NCBI GenBank assembly: GCA_014885115.2
Contig: WKLE02002279.1
Location: 1 to 11,420, forward strand
Direction of reading: 5' to 3'
Length of the DNA: 11,420 nt
Source: Asterionellopsis glacialis
Taxonomy: Eukaryota > Bacillariophyta > Plagiogrammaphyceae > Rhaphoneidales > Asterionellopsidaceae
The translations under genes and the position numbers were made by a program. Each line of letters begins with the position of its first letter. Position 1 is the first letter of the stretch. Of the stretch, positions 1 to 8,470 are shown one piece after another. The notes below the pieces were generated by a model. That model ran no database searches. It saw nothing but the letters and a program-made list of their open reading frames with translations, and was not told the origin of the DNA.

Positions 1-1507
1 TGAGTTCTTCATTAGTAGCATTAAAGAAGAAATCAATACGCTGGCTATAAATGCACTCCAAATCAGTTCTGTCGACATCTTCAGTCAATCATTTGCAGTC
101 TCTGCATAAACTAGTCACATACCATGAATGGGGGGCATACCTGGAACACAAATGATCTGCACCTTCACAGTCACCAGTTACACATACTAATTTTAGTTTG
201 AGATGCATATTACGATTTGCATGATCACCTATGATCAAATCACATATGTAACCTTCATCTTTTTGAACTGCAATCAAGACTTTTAGTAGCAATCTTAGTG
301 CACGGTGATAGTTAGGATTGTTACAACCCTTCAGAGCATCTATTCCTTCATCCTTATCAGTCACATTGTCAACAGGCCATGGAATGAATTACAAGTCTCT
401 TTATTAAATATTGATAAAGAGAACACAACAGGCTCTAATAAGGCACTTGTAAAGTTGCCTAGATTAGTACCATCAATGTACATCACAATACCAACAAAAA
501 CATCCTTTGGCCCAGTACAGGTTTCCTTAATGGAGTTGCAACAAACAGTACCTGTATGCAATTCATCCACTTCAAGGGTATCAGGGCTATACTTGTCTTG
601 GAATTTTACCGGATTGTCAAGTTGAATAACTAAATTTTCTGGTTGCATAAGTCTTTTATCATTTAGCAATAATACAAGCATTGCCTTGAAGGTAAAACTG
701 GTAAGGACTCAAATCCTTTACCTTCCAGTTGATAAGGCAAGTATTGAGGTTTCATTGAAGAAGTTTTGAAATGTTTTTCAAGATCACTCATAATTTTTTC
801 ATAAGAAAGCATGTTAGAATGAAAAGTTACCCCAACCATTGTAGCATCTACTGCCCATTTTGTGAAATCATCAAAAATATAAAGCAGGCTACCAACAAGC
901 ATAAGTTTATGTAATAATTTCACAAATCATCTAGTTTTTCTAAAAAAAAATTGGAAGTTTGTGACCTGTCAGACAGAATTTTTTCCATACCAAACATACA
1001 TACTGTAGACTCAGGGAGATTATCAACAAAGCCATTGGGTTCAAATTCAATATCAGCATCATCAACATCTTCTTTGGGTTACAAAGGATCATCAAGAATT
1101 GCATTGTAATTGTCTTTTACATTTTGGTATGGAATTGTAGCCTTTGTCTGTATTGTTGGATTGGTTTTCTCACCAGGATCCATTGTTTGGTGGGAAGACA
1201 GTTGGTTAATATTGACACCCCAATGATCTACTGCAAGACAAAAGGAATTATTCATCAAGTGTGATGTATAGGATCTAGATGAATGGCATAATACTTTGCA
1301 ACCAGGACATACAAGACACAAGCATGGCCTTTTATTACAGTTCATGATTCTTGTTTGTGTATCCACAACTTTGTGGCATGAACAAAGATTAGGAATTACA
1401 GCATTTTTTGTTTTCAAAGACATATAAAATATATGACTATATAAAAAATAAACATGACCAACACAGTATAAGTTTACACAATAGAAATTTTTATTTGTCT
1501 GTATCAT
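1..1507 (-). pseudogene. Zinc-finger transposase-like pseudogene, left copy (partial, runs off the left edge)
   Basis: Read on the minus strand. The protein starts near 1507, or at an internal Met nearer 1425. It then has a finger C-x2-C-x12-H-x6-C at 1309-1238, an acidic stretch with LPESTVCMFGMEKIL (about 1005-965), and a segment with FDDFTKWAVDA (about 870-840). Next come MQPENLVIQ, then VMYIDGTN...LEPVVFSLSIFN near 505-390. The segment 364-89 contains IGDHANR, VTGDCEGADHLCSRY and a CxxC. The order and motifs match a repetitive diatom protein family that I associate loosely with KDZ/Plavaka-type transposases, in which phrases like VPIIFYIDKTH and LEPVMFTLSIFN recur. The family name is an inference. 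The copy is dead: the frame changes near 1000-920, near 675 and at 364, and there are stops at 1081-1079, near 923 and at 91-89. Coding resumes beyond 89 to the window edge (ECIYSQRID). Confidence 0.65.
1238..1309 (-). other. C-x2-C-x12-H-x6-C zinc-finger motif (left copy)
   Basis: The first Cys codon is at 1309-1307 and the last Cys at 1240-1238, read on the minus strand. The spacing is exactly the same as in the finger at 11255-11326. Position 8, an aromatic residue (F) in the right copy, is Cys here. Position 12 is Arg here and a TGA stop in the right copy. It probably acts in DNA binding by the transposase-like protein (inference). Confidence 0.7.
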
Positions 1508-1735
1508 ATAAATATATGACCCATTTTTTCTGGTACATGACGTAGATAAATTTTTATGTCACTCAGCACAAATTTTTATGTCAGTTCCGAAGAAAATATG
1601 CCGGTGGAGGTCAGACTTTAAGTGACGCACCAACATTCATGATTGACTGACAGACAGACTCTGGGGGAATCCTATAGCCTTATATGCTACCAAAAAAAAA
1701 AATGTGTTCTGTCAACTCTTCAAAAATAAATAATA
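1508..1735. other. Noncoding junction between the left zinc-finger copy and the gypsy remnant
   Basis: No coding similarity is recognised. On the minus strand this is the upstream leader of the left zinc-finger copy. On the plus strand it leads into the eroded 5' edge of the gypsy integrase. It holds a 13-bp direct repeat (1548-1560 and 1570-1582), a GACAGACAGAC run near 1648-1660 and an A11 run at 1692-1702. The exact element boundary cannot be placed from sequence alone. Confidence 0.5.
1548..1582. repeat. 13-bp direct repeat, period 22
   Basis: The word aaatttttatgtc occurs at 1548-1560 and again at 1570-1582 without mismatch, separated by 9 bases. It lies just upstream of the left (minus-strand) zinc-finger gene, so it may be a subterminal or promoter repeat of that element. 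The role is inferred. Confidence 0.75.
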
Positions 1736-2367
1736 CAATGGTACCACCTGTACTTATGTCATCCCAGTAAGAACCACACCAAAGAGACAATACAACAGGA
1801 CTTATGGTGGCTTAAACTAGGTGAACACATAATGACCTACTGCAAAACAAGTAAAAAATACGGACACCTGCCTGGGGCCGCCTATGTGTAGATCTCATAA
1901 GAGGACCCTATACTATTAAAAAAGTCATAAGGATCTCACCCTATGATGCATTACTATGATCAACCCAACTACAGGATGGTTCAAGATTGCCCCTTGGTTG
2001 GAAAAGAGCAGTATCAAAATCACAAACATAGTGGTTTACGTGATACCCAAAGCCTGTATAAGTCACTTTTGACTGAGACACAGAATTCATGAAGGACTTC
2101 TGTAGTATGCTAAATGACAAATATCACATCAAGTGTAACCCACAGGCAAATGCTATTATGGAGAGGATACATCAAGTAGTGGGCAATATGGTACAAACCC
2201 ACAAGGTACAACATAGTACCAAAGAAAACTCTTGGCCGGGTGTATTAGCTGCCTTTGCATATGCCGTACTTTCCACTTATCATACCACTCTCCAAGCTAT
2301 GCCTGGTCAGCTAGTTTTTGGTAGAGATATGATATTTAACATTCAACACAAAACAATTTCACCATAG
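1736..2367 (+). pseudogene. Ty3/gypsy integrase, 5' part (H2C2 domain and catalytic core), disrupted
   Basis: An integrase joins retrotransposon cDNA to the host chromosome. The H2C2 domain starts at 1736 (WYHLYLCHPSKNHTK, then YCKTS) and its second CxxC cysteine is missing. The catalytic core follows in a shifted frame. LCVDLIRGPYTI gives the first Asp at 1891-1893, PTTGWFKIAP lies near 1965-1995, VTFD gives the second Asp at 2071-2073, and NPQANAIMERIHQ gives the Glu at 2161-2163. The second Asp and the Glu are 29 residues apart, against 35 in the usual D,D-35-E core, so about six residues are lost. A well-preserved stretch runs 2089-2356 (AYAVLSTYHTTLQAMPGQLVFGRDM). Stops occur at 1889-1891 (older frame) and 2074-2076, and frame changes occur near 1850, 1950 and 2045. 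The frame is cut at about 2356 by the LINE and resumes at 7235. No gag, protease or RT from this element is visible. Confidence 0.85.
2336..2356. repeat. Target-site duplication, left copy, of the LINE insertion
   Basis: These 21 bases begin ttaacattcaaca and match 7233-7253 at 19 of 21 positions. The two differences are transitions (C/T and A/G). Both copies encode NIQHK of the gypsy integrase in the same relative frame, as expected if one target sequence was duplicated when the LINE inserted. Confidence 0.8.
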
Positions 2368-3339
2368 GATACAATTCAACCATAGAGGCCTTTTTATCAA
2401 TTTCACATTGAAAACACTCTTTAATAATCCCACATCCACTTTAGCTCTGGATGCATAGCGAAAATCAAACAGAATCTACTTGGAAAAAATGTATTCTCAT
2501 CTCCTAGCAAACAACGTCAGAAATATGCTCACAAAACTTGCTACACTATCTGATGACACAATTCAAATGGCAGAAAAGATAGATTCACTAATCGTGTAGG
2601 CTTCATTATGCGCCAAGAAGTCTGCAAGTATTCAACACCGCTCACCACAATCCAAACTTATCTACAAGGCACGAGTTAAATACAACAGACTCCAAAAGTT
2701 GCTGTTCTTATTAAAAAATCATCCATCCAATTATTCACAGATAGCACAACAAAAACAATGCATAACTCCGGACACAGCAACCTTTGATAAAAATGAATGC
2801 TGGAAGATGTTAAAAATCCAACAGGCGCTTATCAAAAAATTAGCAAAAACAGAGTCTGAACGCTACGTCCAGCAATTAGAAGATGACTTGCTAACAGCTG
2901 ATATTGAAGATAACAAACATAAGTTGATTATGTTGAGAAATTTGCGAAAGCGCAGGGAAATCAAACAATTATTCATAAAACTACAAGGCTTTAGAAAAAA
3001 GGAAAACAATAGTGGGATCAACTCTGTTAGAGTGCCCACCAACCCCGATATCAATCCAAAAGAATGCAACAACTGGTTAGAAGTTGCAGAACCATCAGCT
3101 ATTAATGAATATATTCTTCAGTGCAATCAAAATCACTTCAGACAAGCCAAATCAACTCCGTTCAAAGTCTTCCCCTTGAAAGAATAAATACCATTCTCAG
3201 GTATCAGCAAAGTCTCCAATCTAATATTGGAAGGCAAGTACAATGGTGCCACTATCAATGACATAACAAATCTATTCATTCAAAAACCGCAATACAGAAT
3301 TGAGCCACCAAAAGAAACACCAGGAAATGTCTATCCATT

Positions 3340-4460
3340 CCTTTGTTTCAAAAACTAGGCATTGGAAAGAATCCACATCCACATCGCCATCTGGAGTCTA
3401 TCTTGGTCACTACCATGCTTTAATTAAACCTCACAATATCCCACAATCTGACGAAGAAACCTACGCAGTCCTTGAAAACAAGCAAAATTTTCTGCTAGAC
3501 ACTCGTACATACCGGATATTCATACAAAAGATGGCAAAATATAGTTAATGTTATGATACTCAAAAAACCCGGGGATTCATGTATACACTTACTTTGAGTC
3601 ATTCACTTGTATGAGGCAGATTACAACATCCTTCTAAGCACAAGCTGGAGGAAATCTATGCATCAGGCCAAAGACGCTGGAATTCTTAATCCTGGTCAAT
3701 TTGGAGGAAGGCCAGGAAGAACTGCACACAACCCTGTATTCATTGAAGAACAAATCCAAGAATACTCCCAACTAACAAGATATTCATCTATAAAATTCAC
3801 CAATGATGCCACCACATGTTACGCCAGAATTCTCCCATCTATAGCGTCTATAGCATCCATCACCAGCCAATAGTTTGGCACTCCCTTGAACGTATGCTAC
3901 ATCATGGCAAAAACCTTGCTAGATTGTCCGATACCCACTACAAACACTGTAACAAATTTCCAATATATGGATCAGGTCAAGGAAGCAGTAATTCTCCAGT
4001 CATATGGGTATTCATCAGCAGTGTCTTGTTCAACTGCCATAATTCAAAAGCACACAGAGCAAATTTCTACTCCATCAATAATAAACGCAAGCTCCAAGTA
4101 AGCATGAGTGGCTATGTCAATGACAGTACAGGATACTGTAATGCTACAGAACTAAATGAAGATATTAGAACCCTGTTTTCTAGGATGCAACATGATGCCC
4201 ATCTTTGGAACAAGCTATTATGGCAATCTGGGGGTAATTTGGAACTTTCTAAATGCCTCTACTACGTCTCCGATTACCAATTTACTCCCAAGGGAGAGCC
4301 TACCCTCCACAACAAATTCCCCAAATTAAAAATATCCATTCCTTCCAATACTGAATCTTGCAATTTAGTAATATCACAACGATCTCCCTACAAAGATCAT
4401 GAAACCCTGGTCTGTTTCAAATCACCCAGTGGCAATCAAGTAACTCAATTATTTGCACTT
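3340..4460 (+). other. Reverse transcriptase domain of the LINE, frameshifted and active-site mutated
   Basis: Motifs in order: ESTSTSPSGVYLGHYHALI (about 3370-3425), the core GYSYKRWQNIVNVMILKKPG (about 3515-3575), VIHLYEADYN near 3600, and QFGGRPGRTAH (about 3697-3729). Motif A is FTNDATTCYARI, with the catalytic Asp codon at 3805-3807. The later conserved Asp of the usual YD pair is Ala. GSGQGSSNSPVIW lies at about 3969-4007. Motif C reads YVND at 4113-4124 where YVDD or FVDD is expected, so one of the two catalytic aspartates is Asn (AAT for GAT, a single transition). Three reading frames are needed to follow the domain. Confidence 0.85.
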
Positions 4461-5637
4461 TGAGAGAAAAAGCATCAGGCATCTCAAAGTAATTCAATCC
4501 AGCCCCTTTCAAAGACAAGATGCATGGACTTATTATTACGCAATATTCTTACCAAGTATCATATATAGCCTACCACTAAGCCACTTTAGGGAACAAGACT
4601 TAATATCCATCCTGCAAAAACCAACTAGAATACTACTTGCCAAGGCAGGCTTTAACAGAATTACCAAACAAGCAATAGTCTTTGGACCAAAAGCTTTAGG
4701 CAGTTTGGCTTGGAGACACCTTTACGAAATCCAAGGGATTGGTCAAATTCAACTATTCCTGAAACACTGGAGATCTGAATCATTTATCTCACAACTCTTA
4801 GAAATCAATTTCTTGTGGATAATGGCTCAAACAGGAACTAGCTATTCCCCTTTAGAGAACACCACGCTCCTGCTTCCCCATCTTGAAGCCAAATAGTTTC
4901 ATTCACGTTGTACATTCTTAACTACGTTCAATGGCACCCTCTTGTTGTTAACCGACAAACAAAATCAACCCCATCGGAAACATGATCAATGCATCATGGA
5001 CATAGTACTTGCACAATCCAATTTCAAACCTCACAAAATTCGTTCTATCAACTACTGTAGGCTATATCTTCAAGCGATCACTATCTCAGATATTACTACA
5101 GCATCCGGTACTCATTTAAGACCAAGCATTCTAGCTGGAGTCCTCCTCATTGAATCTAATAAGACAAAACTTAGAGAATTCCATCAACAATGACCAGATG
5201 ACACATCATGTTGAGCATGGAGGAAAGCATGTAAATTATTCTCCTCAAAACAAGGAAATCTACATCAGCCTCTAACCAAGTGGCTACATAAACCCAGTGA
5301 CCTACGCCAACGCTGGAACGCTTATTTCAATCCAGAAGATCATATCTTATACATCCAAAACCATAATGGATATACCAAATGTACCAAAAGCGACGAAGGG
5401 TTATATCTCCAGACCTCATTTACCACGGGAGTAGTACCTGACACAAGTGTTCCAGTCGATCCCATACAACATCTACTTGGATGGCATATCACTAACATAT
5501 TTCCTAGAAGGCATTCTGTAATACCTTGTCATTCCTCCTTCACAGAATTTATTGAGACACAACCAGAATGGACAAAACAGCTGCTACGATTCCTCCAACT
5601 CTGAGTCCCCATAGAGGATATTGTTCAATTCATTACC

Positions 5638-6140
5638 TTTCACTCCATAGTAATAACAAGCAACAGCTCAGTATCCAACTCCGGTAATGGTACGTTTGGC
5701 TGGATTGCAGCTACAAGTCAAGGTACATGTATTGTCTCTTGCTCAGGCTGGGCATATGGATGTTCCGTGGGGAATTCAATGCGCGCTGAAGCATACAGAT
5801 GTTTGTCTTGGGTAACCTTCCTCTATTTACTGAAACTCTACCACAATATGGACTGGAATGAAAATATTCAATTGCAGCAATATACCGACAGCAAATCTTT
5901 ACTAACTTGCATTGACAACATCAGACAGCAAGCTTACAGTACTGTCAATTCAACTCTAGCTAGCAATTGGGATGTTATCCAAATTATCTGCAATACACTG
6001 TCTACATTACCAGAATACCCTCTTTTACACGTCCACTGCCACCAGGACAATGCATGTTCATTTAATGATTTACCTCTTCCAGCAAAACTAAATGTTGAAG
6101 CTGATCATCTAGCTGGCCAGGTCCAACAAACCGACTGTCC
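5638..6140 (+). other. RNase H domain of the LINE ORF2
   Basis: RNase H removes RNA from the RNA-DNA hybrid during retrotransposition. The sequence reads SNSSVSNSGNGTFGW, then GNSMRAEAYRCLS (Glu at 5788-5790), YTDSKSLL (Asp at 5887-5889), HVHCHQD (His at 6040-6042) and VEADHLAGQ (Asp at 6103-6105). Four of the expected catalytic residues remain. The first Asp of the family (usually SDGS) appears as Asn at 5662-5664. The domain lies in one uninterrupted frame from 5605 to 6228, after a stop at 5602-5604. Confidence 0.83.
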
Positions 6141-6211
6141 TCCCAACCTGTCCCAAGTCATCCAATACCTATACAACTGGGCCCAGCTTAATATCAACAA
6201 GACTACATGCA

Positions 6212-6844
6212 ATGGAAAGTATCCATAGCCATGCCCCAGCATTAATCGAATATATACAGAGCCATCATAATCTATCTTCAACATGTTATTGCTCCATCAA
6301 TACCAATGCTCATTCCATTGCGTTATCGGCACTATCCCAAAAGCACCCAGCTCTTGTCAAACTAGTTCATTCTCATGTCCCACTCATTCCAGTAGTCTCC
6401 AGATATGACCAAACCACAGATCCAAATTGCCCAGCATACAAAACAGTTGAAGAAGATACGTTACATCACTTTCAGTGCACACATCCTGATTTACAACAAA
6501 AGAGAAAGTTACTTCTGCAAGAGATTTGAGCACAATGTGACAAGATGAAATCCGACTCAATGATTTGTGATACCCTCTTATTTGGAATCGAACGCTTGTT
6601 TGGATCACTATGCTATCCTCCAACACATCTCATTACTGATTTATATGATACGCAATCTGAAATAGGATGGATACAAATAATGTATGGACATTTTGCTTTG
6701 AAGTGGTTGCATCTGCAGGACCGGCATTACGCAACTATACTGACAAGACATCAAACTGGTCAGACATGGACAATCACCATGTGCTGTATCATATTTACTT
6801 GGTATCCCAGTTATTGGCACACCAGAAATTCCATAAAGCATTGA
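6212..6844 (+). other. LINE ORF2 C-terminal region with degraded zinc knuckle
   Basis: This segment follows RNase H in a shifted frame. It contains CPAYKTVEEDTLHHFQC (about 6430-6480), which resembles the C-x2-C-x(n)-H-x(3-4)-C knuckle near the end of diatom LINE ORF2 proteins, with the second Cys replaced by Tyr. A TGA at 6527-6529 breaks it. After that, EIGWIQIMYGHFALKWLHLQ and YWHTRNSIKH match the family's usual tail. The last piece, in another frame from 6852, contains KDKVLSRDKDIFYDTV and WAIKGVQTINHYF and ends at 7110-7112. Confidence 0.7.
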
Positions 6845-7112
6845 TAATTCTGCACGACAAGCTATAACCAGAGAAAAAACTCTCAACAAGATGAAAGCAC
6901 TTTACTAATTCAAAGACAAAGTATTATCAAGGGACAAAGATATATTCTATGACACTGTCAAACAACACACAGAAGACGTGGCAATGACACAATTACAAAA
7001 TTGGGTTTCAACATGGTGACTGACTATTCTGAATAGCATCATTCATGCAAAATCGTGGGCAATTAAAGGTGTGCAGACGATTAATCATTACTTTCAATTT
7101 CAACCAGACTGA

Positions 7113-7232
7113 GCACCATCAATGTTTTACACTAAAAAAAACAACCTTGATGGTCCAGGCTGTCGTTGCAAGTAGACTAGATTTCTATAGTTATCAGTAG
7201 CTGCAGCGATTAACAAATAAATTGAAAAGTTA
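7113..7232 (+). other. LINE 3' untranslated region
   Basis: These 120 bases lie between the ORF2 stop and the right copy of the target-site duplication. They hold an 8-bp inverted repeat (7115-7122 with 7147-7154) enclosing an A8 run. The end near the junction is A-rich (aacaaataaattgaaaag) rather than a pure poly(A). A conserved 3' hairpin can act as the recognition signal for a LINE RT, but that role is only inferred here. Confidence 0.6.
7115..7154 (+). other. Stem-loop in the LINE 3' untranslated region
   Basis: The arms accatcaa (7115-7122) and ttgatggt (7147-7154) are perfectly complementary. The 24-base loop contains eight consecutive A. It begins three bases after the ORF2 stop codon. 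Confidence 0.55.
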
Positions 7233-7253
7233 TTAACATTCAACATAAAGCAA
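7233..7253. repeat. Target-site duplication, right copy, of the LINE insertion
   Basis: It matches 2336-2356 at 19 of 21 positions. The integrase reading frame resumes here with the same NIQHK residues and then runs on for about 95 codons of gypsy sequence. Confidence 0.8.
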
Positions 7254-7528
7254 ACTGCAAACACATACATAGTAGAAAACAAGCTAGAATTGCTGGAAAC
7301 AGTCAGCATGAAAACTCCAAGAGAATTGTACATGATTATAAAGTAGGTGAAAAAGCAGTACTAGAAAATGATTGGTCCAACCCCCATGAATACAAACAAT
7401 GACGTGATGGATGGTTCATAGTATGTCAAGTACACTGTAATGGTACTTTAACTTTGCAACACGGACCAGCACTTGACAGAATCAATATTTGCCGTGTTAA
7501 GCCCTACTATGCTGCTGCTGCCACATAA
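7235..7528 (+). pseudogene. Ty3/gypsy integrase, 3' part (C-terminal domain)
   Basis: One frame runs from 7235 to the TAA at 7526-7528 with a single internal TGA at 7400-7402. The residues run NIQHKANCKHIHSRKQ, then HENSKRIVHDYKVGEKAVL, GWFIVCQVHCNGTLTLQHG and LDRINICRVKPYY. This is the usual end of a Ty3/gypsy integrase: the R.RKQ and N.REN..RI.HDY.VGD linker, then the small beta-barrel domain that ends in the N(I/V)RR(I/V)KPY type of motif. It ends with an Ala-rich tail (GCT GCT GCT GCC). It continues directly from the half that stops at 2356, so the two halves belong to one original gene. Confidence 0.85.
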
Positions 7529-7976
7529 GACAACCATGTATGAGATTGCTGGACATGGGGGCGAGTGCAATAGGTGAGTCACAAGACTTGCGTGGTGATG
7601 TCAATCAACCATGGTGACGTCCCAAAAAAAGACAGATGAGATGACCTAATGACATCATTGAGTGGACAGATGAGATCATGCAGTGATGCTCCACGTACAT
7701 GAAAATGCTGATGTCACAAATAAAGCATATCAAAATCCACTATGCAGCAAAAGCATGATGACTCACACGGGGATGTGCTGACATGCAGGTCCAGCAGACT
7801 CCTATTGGTTGCCTTGGGGAGTTTGGTTCCCATGATAATCGGAACTGAACTCTAAGTAGATCAGCTGTAGTATCCCTTATTTGTTGGGTATTTTTTAGTT
7901 AAAATAGCTCAAAATTTATTCACTCTAACAAACTGTACTCCCTTTTCTACTACTTTTCAATATTGTTGTCAGCATA
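7529..7976. other. Noncoding tail of the gypsy element, possibly LTR-derived
   Basis: There is no coding similarity in 448 bases. It follows the integrase stop directly, where a Ty3/gypsy element would have its polypurine tract and 3' LTR. A short purine-rich patch (7624-7639) and many TGATGTCA, TGACGT and TGAGTCA-like words lie in 7574-7766. The last third is T-rich (7870-7976). I could not find a matching second LTR in the window, because the element is cut at its 5' side near 1736. The LTR call is therefore not proven. The T-rich end could instead be the leader of the ORF1-like gene that starts at 7977. Confidence 0.4.
7631..7676. repeat. 12-bp direct repeat, period 34
   Basis: gacagatgagat occurs at 7631-7642 and again at 7665-7676 without mismatch. 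It sits in the presumed gypsy 3' region among several bZIP-like words. It may be an LTR enhancer-type duplication (inference). Confidence 0.65.
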
Positions 7977-8470
7977 ATGCAAGCTCCGGAGAAACATGTC
8001 ATCCCTACCGTTTACACAAGAAAGTATTTTTTATAAGGCCACTAAAAAAAATTGTGAGAGACATGGCATGGCAAGGTATCATTTTTGTTGATTGTCATGA
8101 TGAACTTCAATCAAAGAAGACAGATGGTAGTTATGGAATTACAATGAGATGCAATCCAGTCTACCATGGTAGTCCATTGAAAAATTGGATTGAAGTTTCT
8201 TATAGGGTTAGCAATAATGACTTTTCCAGTAGACAAGATTTCAAAACATGTAGAATTCTGTAGACAAGAGTACTAAAAAGTAGCATTGGCATCCTGACTG
8301 ACATAAGAAGTAGTACACCAACAACGACAATGATGTAAAACATCAAACAGCATTCCCTCAAGGACTTCGTGGAAAAGAATGAAAAGGGTAAAGCCACAAA
8401 CAAGAACAAAGCACACAATGGCTCACCACAGAGACATCAAAGAGGCAAAAGGACAAAGTTTAGGGATGAA
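7977..8470 (+). pseudogene. Probable N-terminal piece of a LINE ORF1-type protein
   Basis: An ATG at 7977 opens MQAPEKHVIPTVYTRKYF and hits a TAA at 8034. A second frame from about 8043 continues with MAWQGIIFVDCHDE, KTDGSYGITMRCNPVYHGSP and WIEVSYRV to a TAG at 8261-8263. The same frame then goes on as Lys- and Arg-rich sequence to about 8490, with a stop near 8338. The folded part (8054-8260) has a pattern like hypothetical diatom proteins with a HPNYRG..WYDWV-type motif. I do not recognise the domain firmly. It lies upstream of, and on the same strand as, the ORF1 core at 9305-10738, with a low-complexity linker between, so I read the whole as one broken gene. It could equally be the start of an unrelated element. 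Confidence 0.4.

Larger units (their letters stand above)
2357..7112 (+). pseudogene. LINE ORF2 pseudogene (endonuclease end, RT, RNase H, C-terminal tail)
   Basis: This is the polyprotein that copies LINE RNA at a nicked target. The first frame (2360-3340) has FNHRGLFINF, matching the last SDH motif of an APE-type endonuclease with Asp changed to Asn. A helical, Lys-rich linker follows (2699-3187), ending in NWLEVAEPSAINEYILQCN and HFRQAKSTPF. RT lies at about 3340-4460, a long connection region at 4453-5600, RNase H at 5640-6110, and a zinc-knuckle relic with the tail from 6212 to 7112. The last motif is GVQTINHYF, before the stop at 7110-7112. Frame changes fall near 3340, 3510, 3920, 4450, 6210 and 6850. 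In-frame stops include 2456-2458, 2597-2599, 3185-3187, 3595-3597, 4894-4896, 5191-5193 and 5602-5604. The frame from 4453 to 6228 stays alignable throughout. The element cannot make its own protein. Confidence 0.85.
2357..7232 (+). mobile_element. 5'-truncated non-LTR retrotransposon (LINE) nested in a gypsy integrase
   Basis: The unit is about 4,876 bp, bounded by the 21-bp duplication at 2336-2356 and 7233-7253. It starts inside the end of the endonuclease domain, which is typical of incomplete target-primed reverse transcription. It then carries RT, RNase H and the C-terminal tail of ORF2, ending with the stop at 7110-7112 and a roughly 120-bp 3' untranslated region. An A8 run lies at 7134-7141, but there is no clean poly(A) tail at the junction. 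The protein type resembles the LINE-like elements common in diatoms. The interruption of integrase codons on both sides, which resume with the same residues, is the best evidence for the boundaries. Confidence 0.82.

Noticed and set aside
305..625. Plus-strand frame of 106 codons
   Set aside because: It is antisense to the better-supported minus-strand zinc-finger/transposase-like protein, and its residues show no motif.
1692..1702. A11 run as a possible LINE or retrogene poly(A) tail
   Set aside because: No coding sequence or element end lies directly upstream on the plus strand, and no duplication flanks it.
6384..6889. Minus-strand frames opposite the LINE C-terminal region
   Set aside because: The plus strand carries the expected LINE tail motifs in order, so these are antisense shadows.
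1508..7976. Pair of LTRs bounding the gypsy element
   Set aside because: No shared words of useful length were found between 1508-1735 and 7529-7976. The element seems to lack its 5' side here.
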